Assembly (NCBI GenBank): GCA_963798015.1
Contig: CAWCSA010000025.1
Span: 124,001-188,000 of the forward strand
Direction: 5' to 3'
DNA length: 64,000 nt
Source: Roseiarcus sp963798015
GTDB lineage: Bacteria; Pseudomonadota; Alphaproteobacteria; Rhizobiales; Beijerinckiaceae
Both the position numbers and the translations under genes were made by a program. The notes below the pieces were generated by a model. It saw only the letters and a list, made by a program, of their open reading frames with translations, was not told where the DNA came from and did no database searches. Positions within the stretch are counted from its first letter, which is position 1; each line of letters opens with the position of its first letter. Positions 35,860-44,910 of the stretch are shown here, piece by piece.

Positions 35860-37983
35860 ATGACGGCTCTGCCTTCAGACTATTCCGAGCGCGCTTACGC
35901 GGCCGTCCTCGGCAAGCTGATCGGCGTCTACCTCGGCCGCCCGTTCGAGAATTGGACGTATCAAAGGATCATTCGCGAGCTCGGCCCGATCGAGGACTAT
36001 GTCCACGAGCGGCTGAACTGTCCGTTGGTCGTTACCGACGACGACGTCGCGGGCACATTTACATTCATCCGGGCGCTCGAGGATCACGGGGCGCGGGCCG
36101 ATCTCACCTCGCGCGAGATTGGCGAGACCTGGCTCAACTACCTTGTCGAGCGCCGCTCGATCCTGTGGTGGGGCGGGAACGGCAATTCGACCGAGCATAC
36201 GGCCTGGCTCAATCTGAAGCGCGGAATTGCGGCGCCCGCCAGCGGCTCGATCGCGGTTAACGGTCAAGCCGTCGCCGAGCAGATTGGCGCGCAAATCTTC
36301 ATCGACGGATGGGCGATCGTCGCGCCGGGAAATCCGGCGCTCGCCGCCCGGCTCGCGGAGCAGGCAGCACGGGTAAGTCACGACGGCGCTGCGGTGGACG
36401 CGGCAAAACTCTGGGCGGCAATGGAAGCCGGGGCCTTCGTGTGCCGCGACATCGAGCGCCTGATCGACGTTGGACTTACCTACGTCTCATCGGCCAGTCC
36501 GATCGTGAAGCTCGTAACCGACATTAGGGAGTGGCGAAAGCGCTATCCGGACTGGCGCGAGACGCGAGACGCGATCGAAGCGCGCTATGGGTACAACAAG
36601 TATCCGGGCCACTGCCATGTCATTCCCAATCATGCGCTCATGATCATGGCGATGCTCTACGCCCCCGACGACTTCACACGAGCACAGACGATCGTCTGCA
36701 CGTCGGGCTGGGACACGGATTGCAACGCCGGCAATGTTGGCTGTCTGATGGGCGCGATGCTGGGCCTCGAAGGGATTGACGCCAGCCGCAACTGGCGCGG
36801 ACCGCTTGCCGACCGCATGTTGATCTCTTCGGCGGACGGCGGCGATGCGATCAATGACGCAGTGCGCGTGAGCGCGCGGCTTGTGGACCTCGGACGAGCG
36901 CTGGCAAATTTGCCCCCGCTCGACGCGGCCAAAAATGGAGCCCAGTTTCATTTTTCTCTCCCAGGCAGCGTGCAGGGCTTCACGTTCGCTGGCGAGAACT
37001 TCGGAGCTCTCGGGCTCGCAAACATTCTTTTCGAAACCGGTCACGCGTTGGAGTTGCGCTTCGTCGGGCTTGGGCTTCAGCCCGCCATCGTGACCACGCC
37101 AACATTCACGCCGCCCGAAGTAACGCGGATGCGCACCTACGAGCTCATGGCGACGCCGCTCGTCTATTCCGGTCAAAGCGTGCGAGCGCGCGTAGTCGCC
37201 GATTCGCAGAACGAAGGTGACGTCGCCGTAAGCCTAAGCGCGGACGTCTATTGCCTGGAAGACGCCCTTCGCACCGTTGAGTCCGAGACCATTGCAATGG
37301 CGCCGGGTCAGGAAAAGGTTCTTGAGTGGCGCCTTCCAGATACAGACGGCCAGCCGATCCAATCCATCGGTGTTGCGGTGCGTTCCCCGAGCGGCGTCCA
37401 AGACGGCGCGATCGTTCTTGACTGGCTCCGCTGGGATGGGCCTCCAAATATCCGGTTGAAGCGCCCCAGGGAGCGGGGCGACTTCTGGCGGCGCGCCTGG
37501 GTCAACGCCGTCGACACCTTCTCGACAGGTTTCTCGCAGGCCTTCCGGATCTCTCAGGACCGCGGCGAAGGCATGATCATTCACGGCACCCGCGAATGGA
37601 GCGATTATCGGGTCGAGACCGCGCTTACCGTCCATCTCGCCGAACACGCCGGGATCGGCGTTCGTGTGCAGGGTTTGCGACGGTTTTACGCAGTATTGCT
37701 CGTGCGATCGAATGTCCTGCGTCTCATTCGCGCCCGGGACGGCGAGACGACGGTCCTCGCGGAAACGGCTTTCGAGTGGTCCTTTGAGAGGCCCTATCAT
37801 TTCATCATCGAGATCGTCGGCCAAGAAATCGCGGTCGCTGTCGACGGCGTTCGGCTCGCTGTGCGCGATGACAGCGAGGCTGCGATGGCCGATGGCGGCG
37901 TTGCGCTGATCGTCGAGGGCGGCTCAGTGTCCAGCGATGAAATCAGGGTGGCGCCGCCCGCATTGTTCTCCTCGCGAGGCTGA
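35860..37983 (+). CDS. ADP-ribosylglycohydrolase-fold enzyme with C-terminal beta-rich extension
   Basis: 707 residues. Residues about 8-340 form an ARH (DraG-like) domain: metal ligands in 'TDDDVAGTF' (59-65) and 'SGWDTDCNAGNVG' (282-294). The region about 350-515 is beta-rich and unassigned. Residues about 520-700 look like a concanavalin/laminin-G-like fold ('ALTVHLAEHAGIGVRVQGL', 'YHFIIEIVGQEIAVAVDGV'). ARH enzymes normally cleave ribofuranosyl bonds and are about 300 residues, so the extra 370 residues are unusual. No signal peptide. Being operonic with GH172 and a sugar importer, it probably hydrolyses a sugar glycoside rather than ADP-ribosyl protein (inference). Confidence 0.85.
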   Translation: MTALPSDYSERAYAAVLGKLIGVYLGRPFENWTYQRIIRELGPIEDYVHERLNCPLVVTDDDVAGTFTFIRALEDHGARADLTSREIGETWLNYLVERRSILWWGGNGNSTEHTAWLNLKRGIAAPASGSIAVNGQAVAEQIGAQIFIDGWAIVAPGNPALAARLAEQAARVSHDGAAVDAAKLWAAMEAGAFVCRDIERLIDVGLTYVSSASPIVKLVTDIREWRKRYPDWRETRDAIEARYGYNKYPGHCHVIPNHALMIMAMLYAPDDFTRAQTIVCTSGWDTDCNAGNVGCLMGAMLGLEGIDASRNWRGPLADRMLISSADGGDAINDAVRVSARLVDLGRALANLPPLDAAKNGAQFHFSLPGSVQGFTFAGENFGALGLANILFETGHALELRFVGLGLQPAIVTTPTFTPPEVTRMRTYELMATPLVYSGQSVRARVVADSQNEGDVAVSLSADVYCLEDALRTVESETIAMAPGQEKVLEWRLPDTDGQPIQSIGVAVRSPSGVQDGAIVLDWLRWDGPPNIRLKRPRERGDFWRRAWVNAVDTFSTGFSQAFRISQDRGEGMIIHGTREWSDYRVETALTVHLAEHAGIGVRVQGLRRFYAVLLVRSNVLRLIRARDGETTVLAETAFEWSFERPYHFIIEIVGQEIAVAVDGVRLAVRDDSEAAMADGGVALIVEGGSVSSDEIRVAPPALFSSRG

Positions 37984-38067
37984 CGGTCCAAGCGACGGAG
38001 TCGCATGTGAGAGCGCGCAGCAGGCGCTGTAGGAGGAAAAGATCGAAAACATCAAAAAAGTCTCTCC

Positions 38068-38134
38068 GATGGGCGATCCGACCTATGCCTTGACATGGTG
38101 GGGGTCGGAGGTTCAATCCCTCTAGCGTCGATCA
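38068..38134 (+). other. Decayed tRNA-like sequence resembling tRNA-Val
   Basis: From 38092, 50 nt align without gaps to the 3' half of tRNA-Val(GAC) starting at its anticodon (21901), with 40 identities by hand count, including 6 matching bases beyond CCA. The T-arm GGAGG-TTCAATC-CCTCT still pairs. CCA has become TCA. Upstream, GATGGGCG (38068-38075) matches the 5' end, but the D-arm is missing about 11 nt. It cannot fold as a tRNA. A possible right-hand attachment scar of an inserted segment. Confidence 0.55.
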
Positions 38135-38257
38135 TCTCCTAACTCCTGCTTCGCCTCATTTTTGCGCCGGTTCTCGGCCACGAGCCTCCGAAACGACGCA
38201 TCCTTCCTGGCGCCTCTGCCGCCTCGTTGACGGATTAAACGATTGTCACTTCGGACA

Positions 38258-38794
38258 ATGGCTTTCACCAAGGCGAAACGATCGAAAGCCAGCTGGGCGC
38301 TTATGAGCCTGGTCGGCGGCATGCTGTTGGCCGCATCCCATGCTTCCGCGGCCGAACCAACGCCGCAGGGCGCCGTGAGGGACAAGCACGGCGACTGGGT
38401 GACCCGCTGCGAAACTCCCCCCGGCGCGGCCCACGAGCAGTGCGCGATCGTGCTCAGCGTTGTCGACCAGGACCGGCCGAACCTGATTCTGGTCGTGATC
38501 GTCCTCAACACCGCCGACCGCAAGACGCGTCTCATGCGGGTCATTGCGCCGCTCGGGGTGCTGCTTCCGCCCGGCGTAAGCTTGCGGATCGACAACGCGG
38601 AGGCGGGGCGCTTGAGTTTTCTGCAATGTCTTCCGAATGGCTGCGTCGGCCAGTTGGCCATGGACCAAGCCCTGATCGACAAGCTGAAGACCGGAAAGAC
38701 GGCGACGCTCGGCATCTTCCAGACGCCCGAGGAGGGCGTCGGCGTGCAGGCGCCGCTCGCCGGCTTCAAGGAAGCCTACGAACAATTGCCTTGA
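38258..38794 (+). CDS. IalB-family (invasion-associated locus B) protein
   Basis: Secreted protein of 178 residues with signal peptide ('ALMSLVGGMLLAASHASA'). The family core appears: 'KHGDWVTRCETPPG', 'EQCAIVLSVVDQDRPNLIL', 'LPPGVSLRIDNAEAGRLSF', 'CLPNGCVGQLAMDQALI'. The paired cysteines are conserved. Common in alphaproteobacteria, with no general enzymatic role known. ATG 38258 was chosen; an alternative TTG at 38243 adds five residues. Confidence 0.88.
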   Translation: MAFTKAKRSKASWALMSLVGGMLLAASHASAAEPTPQGAVRDKHGDWVTRCETPPGAAHEQCAIVLSVVDQDRPNLILVVIVLNTADRKTRLMRVIAPLGVLLPPGVSLRIDNAEAGRLSFLQCLPNGCVGQLAMDQALIDKLKTGKTATLGIFQTPEEGVGVQAPLAGFKEAYEQLP

Positions 38795-38867
38795 AGCCGT
38801 GGTCGGGTTAAGCACCGCGCTCATCTTAAAACGAGACCCAACTGCTCAATTATCGAAGTCAGACGCA

Positions 38868-39557
38868 ATGATCGCTCGCGCCACGCTGGTTCGCATCGCG
38901 CTTCTTTCGACAGCGCTCGGCGCTCTCACCGGCTGCGGCGCAGTGAGCTCAGCCGGCAGCTCAGTCGGCGGCTTTTTCTCGCACCGGGATCCGGGCGCCG
39001 AAGGCCTTAACGTGGGAGCGACTCCCGACGCGAAGCAGGGGGTGGTTCAGCTTACCGCCCGTCCGAGCGACAGGCTGAAGGTTCTGCCGGTCGCCGCACA
39101 AGACATCAATTGCCCGGACGTGACCGTCGCCGACGGCGGCGCGGCGCTGCGCGTCGGCGGCCCCGAGAATTCATCGGTGCGCTATCAGTTCAATGTCGGC
39201 GATACCGCGCGCCAATGCGCGCCTGCCGGAGCAGGGCAGGCCAGCGTCAAGATTGGCGTCGCGGGCGAGGTTGTGATGGGGCCGGCGGGGCAAGCGGGGA
39301 CCTTCAACGCGCCGCTGAAGGTCACGGTGACGCGGCTTACCGACAACACATCGGTCTTTTCCCAGACCTACCGGGTCGAGGCGACGACTGACGGGGTGAA
39401 AGCTGGCCAGTTCCGTATTGTGACCGATCCGATCACTCTGCCGATGCCGACCCTTCAGCTTGGCGACCTCTATTCGATCACCGTCGGCTTTGAAGGCGGG
39501 ACCGGCGGTCCCTCGCCGACGGGCCGCAAGAGCAGGCGGAAGAGGACGGCGGCCTAG
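38868..39557 (+). CDS. Putative lipoprotein of unknown function
   Basis: About 229 residues with a lipoprotein signal and lipobox 'ALTGC' (cysteine near residue 25). The mature part is beta-rich ('DKLKVLPV', 'VRYQFNVGDTARQC', 'VKVTVTR'-like segments) and ends in a basic tail. Probably anchored in the outer membrane. 73 bp after the IalB-like gene. I cannot name a family with certainty. Confidence 0.7.
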   Translation: MIARATLVRIALLSTALGALTGCGAVSSAGSSVGGFFSHRDPGAEGLNVGATPDAKQGVVQLTARPSDRLKVLPVAAQDINCPDVTVADGGAALRVGGPENSSVRYQFNVGDTARQCAPAGAGQASVKIGVAGEVVMGPAGQAGTFNAPLKVTVTRLTDNTSVFSQTYRVEATTDGVKAGQFRIVTDPITLPMPTLQLGDLYSITVGFEGGTGGPSPTGRKSRRKRTAA

Positions 39558-39711
39558 GGCGTTTCTCTGACAAGGCACGCGCGCACAAGTTTACACGCAT
39601 CAATGATTTCAGTGGTTTAGCTGCTCTTTCGCGCGACTATGCAGTTTTTTTCACGATGACGATTCCATCCGAATGACGGGCGCGTCAGGACCGCTTTGCG
39701 TCGGGTTCGCC

Positions 39712-40113
39712 CTAAGAAAGAGGGCGGGCCTCGATGACCACGAACGCCTGGGCGTACGGCCCCTCGTCGGTGATCGTCAGGTGGATGAATGGCTCGGTTC
39801 CGGGCGGCAGCATCGCTTTCAGCCGTTCCGCGGCGCCGCCGGTCAGCTTCATGGTCGGCTGCCCGGATTGAAGATTGACCACCCCCATGTCGCGCCAGAA
39901 CACCCCCCGCCTCAGTCCGGTGCCCAACGCTTTGGCACAGGCCTCCTTGGCCGCGAATCGTTTGGCATAAGAAGCCGCGCGCCCCGCGCGTCGATCCGAG
40001 CGGCGCTGTTCGATCTCGGTGAAGCAGCGGGCGGTAAAGCGCTCCCCGTGCCGCGCGAGCGTCGTCTCGATGCGCCCGATGTCGCAGAGGTCGCTGCCGA
40101 TGCCGATGATCAA
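39712..40113 (-). CDS. acpS: Holo-[acyl-carrier-protein] synthase
   Basis: Transfers 4'-phosphopantetheine from CoA to apo-ACP. 133 residues. Signature 'MIIGIGSDLCDIGRIE' (metal-binding D) and 'YAKRFAAKEACAKALGTGL' (E/K). The start overlaps the pdxJ stop by 4 nt (ATGA), the usual coupling in this class. Confidence 0.95.
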   Translation of the reverse strand: MIIGIGSDLCDIGRIETTLARHGERFTARCFTEIEQRRSDRRAGRAASYAKRFAAKEACAKALGTGLRRGVFWRDMGVVNLQSGQPTMKLTGGAAERLKAMLPPGTEPFIHLTITDEGPYAQAFVVIEARPLS

Positions 40114-40868
40114 ATGGGGCGCTCCACGGACGCCCGCCCCTCATTCATCGCCATGCGCATCGCCTTCACGGTTTCGGCGAGCCCGACGAAGATCGCCTCG
40201 CCGATGAGGAAATGGCCAATATTGAGTTCGACGATCTGCGGCAGGGCGGCGATGATCCGCGCCGTGTCGTAGTCAAGGCCGTGGCCGGCATGACACTCGA
40301 GCCCGAGCGCCCGGCTCTGTGCGGCTGCGGCGCTAAGGCGGCGGAATTCGTGATCGGCCTTGAGGGCTTCGCCACGAGCCCGCGCGTCGCACCAAGCCCC
40401 GGTGTGGAGCTCAACGACCGGCGCTCCGAGTTCGGCGCTGGCTTTCAACGCTTCCGGCGAGGGTTCGATGAACATCGACACCCGGATGCCCCCCCGCGTG
40501 AGTTCGGCGACGAAGGGCTTTAGGTCCTTGAAGCCGTTGACCACGTCGAGGCCGCCTTCGGTCGTGCGCTCGGTCCGCTTTTCCGGCACGAGACAACAGG
40601 CGTGCGGACGAATGTTGAGCGCAATATCGAGCATGGCCTCGGTCGCGGCCATCTCGAAATTGAGCGGCTTGCTGATCGCGGCCTTGAGGCGGCGCATGTC
40701 GTCATCGAGGATGTGCCGGCGGTCCTCCCGCAGATGCGCCGTGATGCCGTCGGCGCCAGCTTCGATCGCCACGATCGCCGCGCGCACCGGATCGGGGAGC
40801 GCGCCGCCGCGGGCGTTGCGGACGGTCGCGACATGATCGACGTTGACGCCAAGCCTGAGCTTTGTCAT
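40110..40868 (-). CDS. pdxJ: Pyridoxine 5'-phosphate synthase
   Basis: Condenses 1-deoxyxylulose 5-phosphate with 3-amino-2-oxopropyl phosphate in vitamin B6 synthesis. 252 residues starting 'MTKLRLGVNVDHVATVRNA' at ATG 40868. Other motifs: 'GADGITAHLREDRRHI', 'CCLVPEKRTERTTEGGLDV', 'GLECHAGHGLDY', 'ELNIGHFLIGEAIF'. pyrE lies 28 bp upstream on the same strand. Confidence 0.96.
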   Translation of the reverse strand: MTKLRLGVNVDHVATVRNARGGALPDPVRAAIVAIEAGADGITAHLREDRRHILDDDMRRLKAAISKPLNFEMAATEAMLDIALNIRPHACCLVPEKRTERTTEGGLDVVNGFKDLKPFVAELTRGGIRVSMFIEPSPEALKASAELGAPVVELHTGAWCDARARGEALKADHEFRRLSAAAAQSRALGLECHAGHGLDYDTARIIAALPQIVELNIGHFLIGEAIFVGLAETVKAMRMAMNEGRASVERPI

Positions 40869-40896
40869 CGCGCCGCTCCTTTTTCGTTCGTGCCGG

Positions 40897-41502
40897 TCAG
40901 GCCGCGCCGGCGAGCGCGCGGCTGCCCGGTTTGACCGCCGGAAGCGCCACCAGTTCTGGGGGCAGCGCATCGGGCGCGTAGGCCGGAATGTCGAGCGTCG
41001 CCAGCGCCACGCGCTTGACGCCGATGTCCGCTTTGCCGCCGGATCGGTCGATCAGGCAGGCGGCGCCGACGATCGTTCCCGGATGCTCGGCCAGCGCCGC
41101 GAGCGTCTCGCGTGAGGAGAGGCCGGTGGTGATGATGTCCTCGACCATCAACACGCGCTCGCCCGGAGCAATCGCGAAGCCGCGGCGCAACTTGAATACG
41201 CCGCCCTCCCGCTCGACGAAGATCGCCTTGGCGCCAAGCCAGCGCGCGGTCTCGTAGCCGGGAACGATGCCCCCGACCGCGGGCGACGCGACGACGTCAA
41301 TCGCTCCAAACGCCTCGCGGGCTTTTTCCGCCAGCGCGCGGCAAAGGCGCTCGGTGCGCGCCGGATCCTGGAACACGAACATCTTCTGCAGAAAGACCGG
41401 CGAGTGCAGCCCCGACGACAAGATGAAATGGCCGGTAAGCAGGGCGCCGGCAGCGCGAAACTCGTCAAGCGCCTGTTCCGAAGTTAGACTTGGGCTGGTC
41501 AT
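40897..41502 (-). CDS. pyrE: Orotate phosphoribosyltransferase
   Basis: Makes orotidine 5'-phosphate in pyrimidine synthesis. 201 residues from ATG 41502 with AAAGGGT just upstream. The PRPP-binding motif is 'RVLMVEDIITTGLS'; 'GHFILSSGLHSPVFLQKM' is the usual N-terminal block. First gene of a pyrE-pdxJ-acpS run. Confidence 0.95.
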   Translation of the reverse strand: MTSPSLTSEQALDEFRAAGALLTGHFILSSGLHSPVFLQKMFVFQDPARTERLCRALAEKAREAFGAIDVVASPAVGGIVPGYETARWLGAKAIFVEREGGVFKLRRGFAIAPGERVLMVEDIITTGLSSRETLAALAEHPGTIVGAACLIDRSGGKADIGVKRVALATLDIPAYAPDALPPELVALPAVKPGSRALAGAA

Positions 41503-41582
41503 ACCCTTTCTTAGCAGGCCGCTGATCGCTGCGCCAAGACAACGCGGCTGTCGGCCGCCCCGAACCACGAGGCGCTTGTCCG

Positions 41583-41999
41583 ATGCCGGCGACCAAGCCT
41601 TTCGAATTGAAGCCCCTGGGCGATGGCGTCGACGCCATCGCGCCGGACGGAACGGCGGTGCGCGTGCTTCTGAGCCTCGCCGGCGGAAGCACGATACATT
41701 TCGAATTGCACGCGGGCGCTGTCTCGCACGCGGTCGCACATCGAACAGTCGAAGAGATCTGGTTCGTAGTCGGCGGCACGGGCAGCATCTGGCGCCGTCA
41801 AGGCGAGGTCGAATCGATCGATCCCCTCGGCCCCGGGACGTCACTGACCATTCCGCTCGGAACTGCGTTTCAGGTCAGCGCCGACGCCGGCTCGGCGCTT
41901 GCGTTCGTGGCGATGACAATGCCGCCCTGGCCAGGCATGCACGAGGCCATCCCCGTTGAGGGGCCGTGGGCGCCGACGGTCGCGGCCGGCTCGGCGTAA
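41583..41999 (+). CDS. Cupin-domain protein
   Basis: 138-residue single-domain cupin. Cupin motif 1 is degenerate ('AVAHRTVEEIWFVVGGTGSIW'), retaining H and E. Motif 2 is seen in 'PLGTAFQVSADAGSALAFVAM'. Divergent from pyrE with an 80-bp gap. The function is not deducible; metal binding is doubtful because only part of the ligand set is present. Confidence 0.8.
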   Translation: MPATKPFELKPLGDGVDAIAPDGTAVRVLLSLAGGSTIHFELHAGAVSHAVAHRTVEEIWFVVGGTGSIWRRQGEVESIDPLGPGTSLTIPLGTAFQVSADAGSALAFVAMTMPPWPGMHEAIPVEGPWAPTVAAGSA

Positions 42000-42050
42000 G
42001 GCGCCCTTGCGCGCGGCTCAGCTCGCTGATAGCGCACAGGCCGCCCAAGC

Positions 42051-42125
42051 GCCGGATTAGCTCAGCGGTAGAGCAGCGGTTTTGTAAACCGAAGGTCGGG
42101 GGTTCAATCCCCTCATCCGGCACCA
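42051..42125 (+). tRNA. tRNA-Thr(TGT)
   Basis: 75 nt with encoded CCA. The acceptor stem GCCGGAT pairs with ATCCGGC. The D-arm is AGCTCAGCGGTAGAGC, the anticodon loop TTTGTAA gives TGT (threonine), and the T-arm is GGGGG-TTCAATC-CCCTC. The second sugar region begins 240 bp downstream. Confidence 0.95.
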
Positions 42126-42362
42126 CATCCTTGTTCACCACCGTTCGTCGTCATCCGCGTGCCTCCGCGACTGTGAATCGCGCGTTTATCACCGTTCCGT
42201 GTGATATCGCCTATGTCCGAATCCAGCTTGACGATCTCGCCCGATGATGGCCCATATGCGCGCGTGGCGCGCAAATGATCGCCTCCTTGGCAGACCAATT
42301 TCCGTTTCAAGGAAACGCTGCCTTGTCCCATTCGGCAGAGGTAACAACCAAGGAGTTTCATC

Positions 42363-43385
42363 GTGGATCGTCGTGAATTCATGCTGTCGAGCGGAGCCGT
42401 TGTGACGGCCGCGCTTGTTGGGACGCCGGCTTTCGCCGAAGGCAAGCCGCTGAAGATCGGTTACAACGTTGCGACCCTCGCCAACCCGTTCTTCCAGGGC
42501 ATGACCAAGGGCGTCGTCGACGCGACTTCCAAGTTTCCTGGAATGACCCTCCTTAACACCAACGCGAATGGCGACGCCAACACGCAGTCGACGATGGTCG
42601 TCGACCTTATAAACCAGGGCGTCGACGCGCTGATCCTTAATCCGATTAACGCCAATTCTATCGTGCCCGTGGTTCAGCAGGCCCAGAAAAAGGGTATCCC
42701 GGTCTTTACGCTCGACCGCGGCGCCTCCTGTGGGCCATGCCAGGTCAACTTCCTCGAGACCGACAATGTCGCGCTGGGTCGCGAGGGCGCGCAGTACATC
42801 ATCGACAAGCTCAAGGCCCGCTACGGGAAAATCCAGGGCAACGTGGTCGACCTCGTTGGTCTTATCGGAACGACCGCTGGCGACGACCGCGACAAAGGCT
42901 TCCTTGAAGTGTTCAATAAGGCCGCGGGAGAAAATCCAGGGTTGAAACTCATCGCACGACAGGAAGGACAGTTCGATCAGGAAAAGTCGTTCAATCTGAT
43001 GAGCCAGATCATGGCGGCGAATCCGCAAATCGACGCGGTGTTCAACGGCAATGATGATAACGCTGTCGGAGCCCTGCGCGCTATCCGCCAGGCAAGCCGA
43101 AATGTGCCGCTGGACGACCCCAAGCACATCATCATTGTCGGCATCGATGGGACCGAGCAGGCGCTGACCGCGATCCGCAAGGGCGATATGGACGCGACGA
43201 TGTCTCAGAATCCCCTGACGATGGCCAGCCAGTCGGTCAAATACGTGAACCAGTACTTCAACGGCGACAAATCCAAGATCCCGCAGCACGAGTTTTGGCC
43301 GCATATCCTTTTGACCAAGGAGAACATCGACAGCCCTGAGGTGAAGGCTTACGGCCTCTGGGCCGACGAAGTGACCAAGGGCTGA
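42363..43385 (+). CDS. Ribose-type sugar ABC substrate-binding protein (Tat signal)
   Basis: RbsB-like periplasmic binding protein of 340 residues. It starts GTG with AAGGAG 7 nt upstream. The N-terminus 'MDRREFMLSSGAVVTAAL' has a twin-arginine motif. Mature sequence 'KIGYNVATLANPFFQGM', 'LINQGVDALILNPINANSI', 'PVFTLDRGASCG' and 'VGIDGTEQALTAI' is typical of the family. First gene of an rbsB-rbsA-rbsC-ordered operon. The ligand is unknown; a pentose or polyol is likely. Confidence 0.92.
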   Translation: MDRREFMLSSGAVVTAALVGTPAFAEGKPLKIGYNVATLANPFFQGMTKGVVDATSKFPGMTLLNTNANGDANTQSTMVVDLINQGVDALILNPINANSIVPVVQQAQKKGIPVFTLDRGASCGPCQVNFLETDNVALGREGAQYIIDKLKARYGKIQGNVVDLVGLIGTTAGDDRDKGFLEVFNKAAGENPGLKLIARQEGQFDQEKSFNLMSQIMAANPQIDAVFNGNDDNAVGALRAIRQASRNVPLDDPKHIIIVGIDGTEQALTAIRKGDMDATMSQNPLTMASQSVKYVNQYFNGDKSKIPQHEFWPHILLTKENIDSPEVKAYGLWADEVTKG

Positions 43386-43397
43386 GGGATCCGCTGA

Positions 43398-44904
43398 ATG
43401 GAAGCCTTGGAGGGAGCGGCCCCGCATCTCCTCGAAATGGACCGCGTCTCCAAGGCCTTTCTCGGCGTGCCTGTTCTCAACCAGGTGTCCCTGTCGCTCG
43501 ATGAGGGCGAGGTGCTTGGCGTCGTGGGCGAGAACGGCGCCGGCAAATCCACCCTCATGAAGATATTGGCCGGCATCTATCAATCGGATGAGGGAACGAT
43601 CAGGCTGGGGAGCGAGGCTTTCGCTCCCCACAAACCGCGCGATGCCCTGAACGCGGGGATCATCGTTGTCCATCAGGAGCTGAGCCAGTTTCCCGATCAA
43701 ACGGTCGCTGAAAATATCTTTGCCGGGGGGTTGCCTCGCACGCTGGTTGGAACTGTCCGTCGCGGTCAACTCATGCGCGCCGCGCGCGCCGTGCTCGATC
43801 AGGTCGGCCTCGACATCGCGCCGTCGACGCGCATTCGCAGCCTGTCGCTCGCCCAGCGCCAACTGGTTGAGATCGGGCGCGCGCTCTCCCGTCGTGCGCG
43901 CGTCATCGTTCTCGACGAGCCGACGGCGACGCTTACGAGTTCACGAGGTGCGCATTCTCGTCTCGACCGTCGAAAGGCTGAAGAAAACAGGGGTCGGCAT
44001 CATTTTTATCAGCCACCACCTCGAGGAGGTGTTCGAAATGTGTGACCGCGTCACCGTGATGCGGGATGGATACAGCGTCGAAACAAGGGCGGTTCGGGAT
44101 TGGACGGAGGAGACGCTGGTGCGCGCGATGGTCAACAGGCCGATCAGCAGTTTTTTCCCGAAGCAAGATATCAAGCTCGGCCCCTCGCTCCTGGAGGTCG
44201 AAAACCTGTCCTCGGGAGAGCGGTTCGCCGGCGTATCCTTCGACGTCCGGGCAGGTGAAATCTACGGCATCGCTGGACTTGTCGGCGCGGGGCGCACCGA
44301 AATTCTGAAGACGATTTTCGGCGCGCTGCCGATGACGGGCGGTCGCATTCGCGTCGACGGCAAGGGCTACACCCCGCATTCACCCCGCCGCTCGCTTCGA
44401 GACGGGATGGTGCTGACGCCGGAAGATCGAAAGGCCGAAGGGCTGATCCTGCCTTTTTCCATCCGCCAAAATATCGCTCTCTCGACTCTCAAAGCCTTGG
44501 CGCGCTGGGGCATTCTCTCGTCACGGGCCATACAAAGACTGGCCAACGCGTCGATCGAGAGCATGCGGATCCGCGCGACGTCAGCAGGCCAGGAGGTTCG
44601 GCGCCTGTCGGGGGGCAATCAACAGAAAGTTGTCCTTGCACGCGCGATCAGCGCTTCGCCACGCGTGTTCCTGCTCGACGAGCCAACGCGCGGCGTCGAT
44701 GTGGGGGCGAAGGTCGAAGTCTACAATCTGATCGGCCAGTTGGCCGCCAAGGGAGCGGCCATCGTGATTGTGTCTTCCGATCTTCTCGAGCTTCTTGGTC
44801 TGTGCGATCGCATCGGCGTAATGCGCGCGGGTCGGATGGCGGGTGAGGTCGACCGGGCCGAATTCAGCCAGGATCGTGTCATGTCTCTAGCGGCCGTCGG
44901 CTGA
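43398..44904 (+). pseudogene. Ribose-type ABC ATPase (RbsA-like), single-base frameshift
   Basis: Double ATPase that would power the flanking transporter. NBD1 is intact up to Walker B: 'VVGENGAGKSTLMKIL', 'LSLAQRQLVEIGRAL', 'VIVLDEPTATLTS'. The frame then breaks at 43940-43941, where one extra T turns the expected T-S-H-E-V-R into a short nonsense tail ending 44045. The other frame continues perfectly with 'HEVRILVSTVERLKKTG' and NBD2 ('GLVGAGRTEILKTIF', 'RLSGGNQQKVVLARAI'). Removing one T restores about 501 residues. A recent mutation or a sequence error; nothing else is damaged. Confidence 0.85.
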
Positions 44905-44910
44905 GCGCCC

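Noticed and set aside
38041..38123. Short frame after AGGAGG at about 38029 as a small protein
   Set aside because: No start codon at the right spacing, and the frame reads through the tRNA-like sequence.
41875..42141. Minus-strand frame containing 'GIEPPTFGLQNRCSTAEL'
   Set aside because: Reverse translation of tRNA-Thr; not a protein.
42189..43862. 557-codon minus-strand frame opposite the ribose-type binding protein and ATPase
   Set aside because: Spans two real genes and the gap; no family features. Shadow from high GC at third positions.
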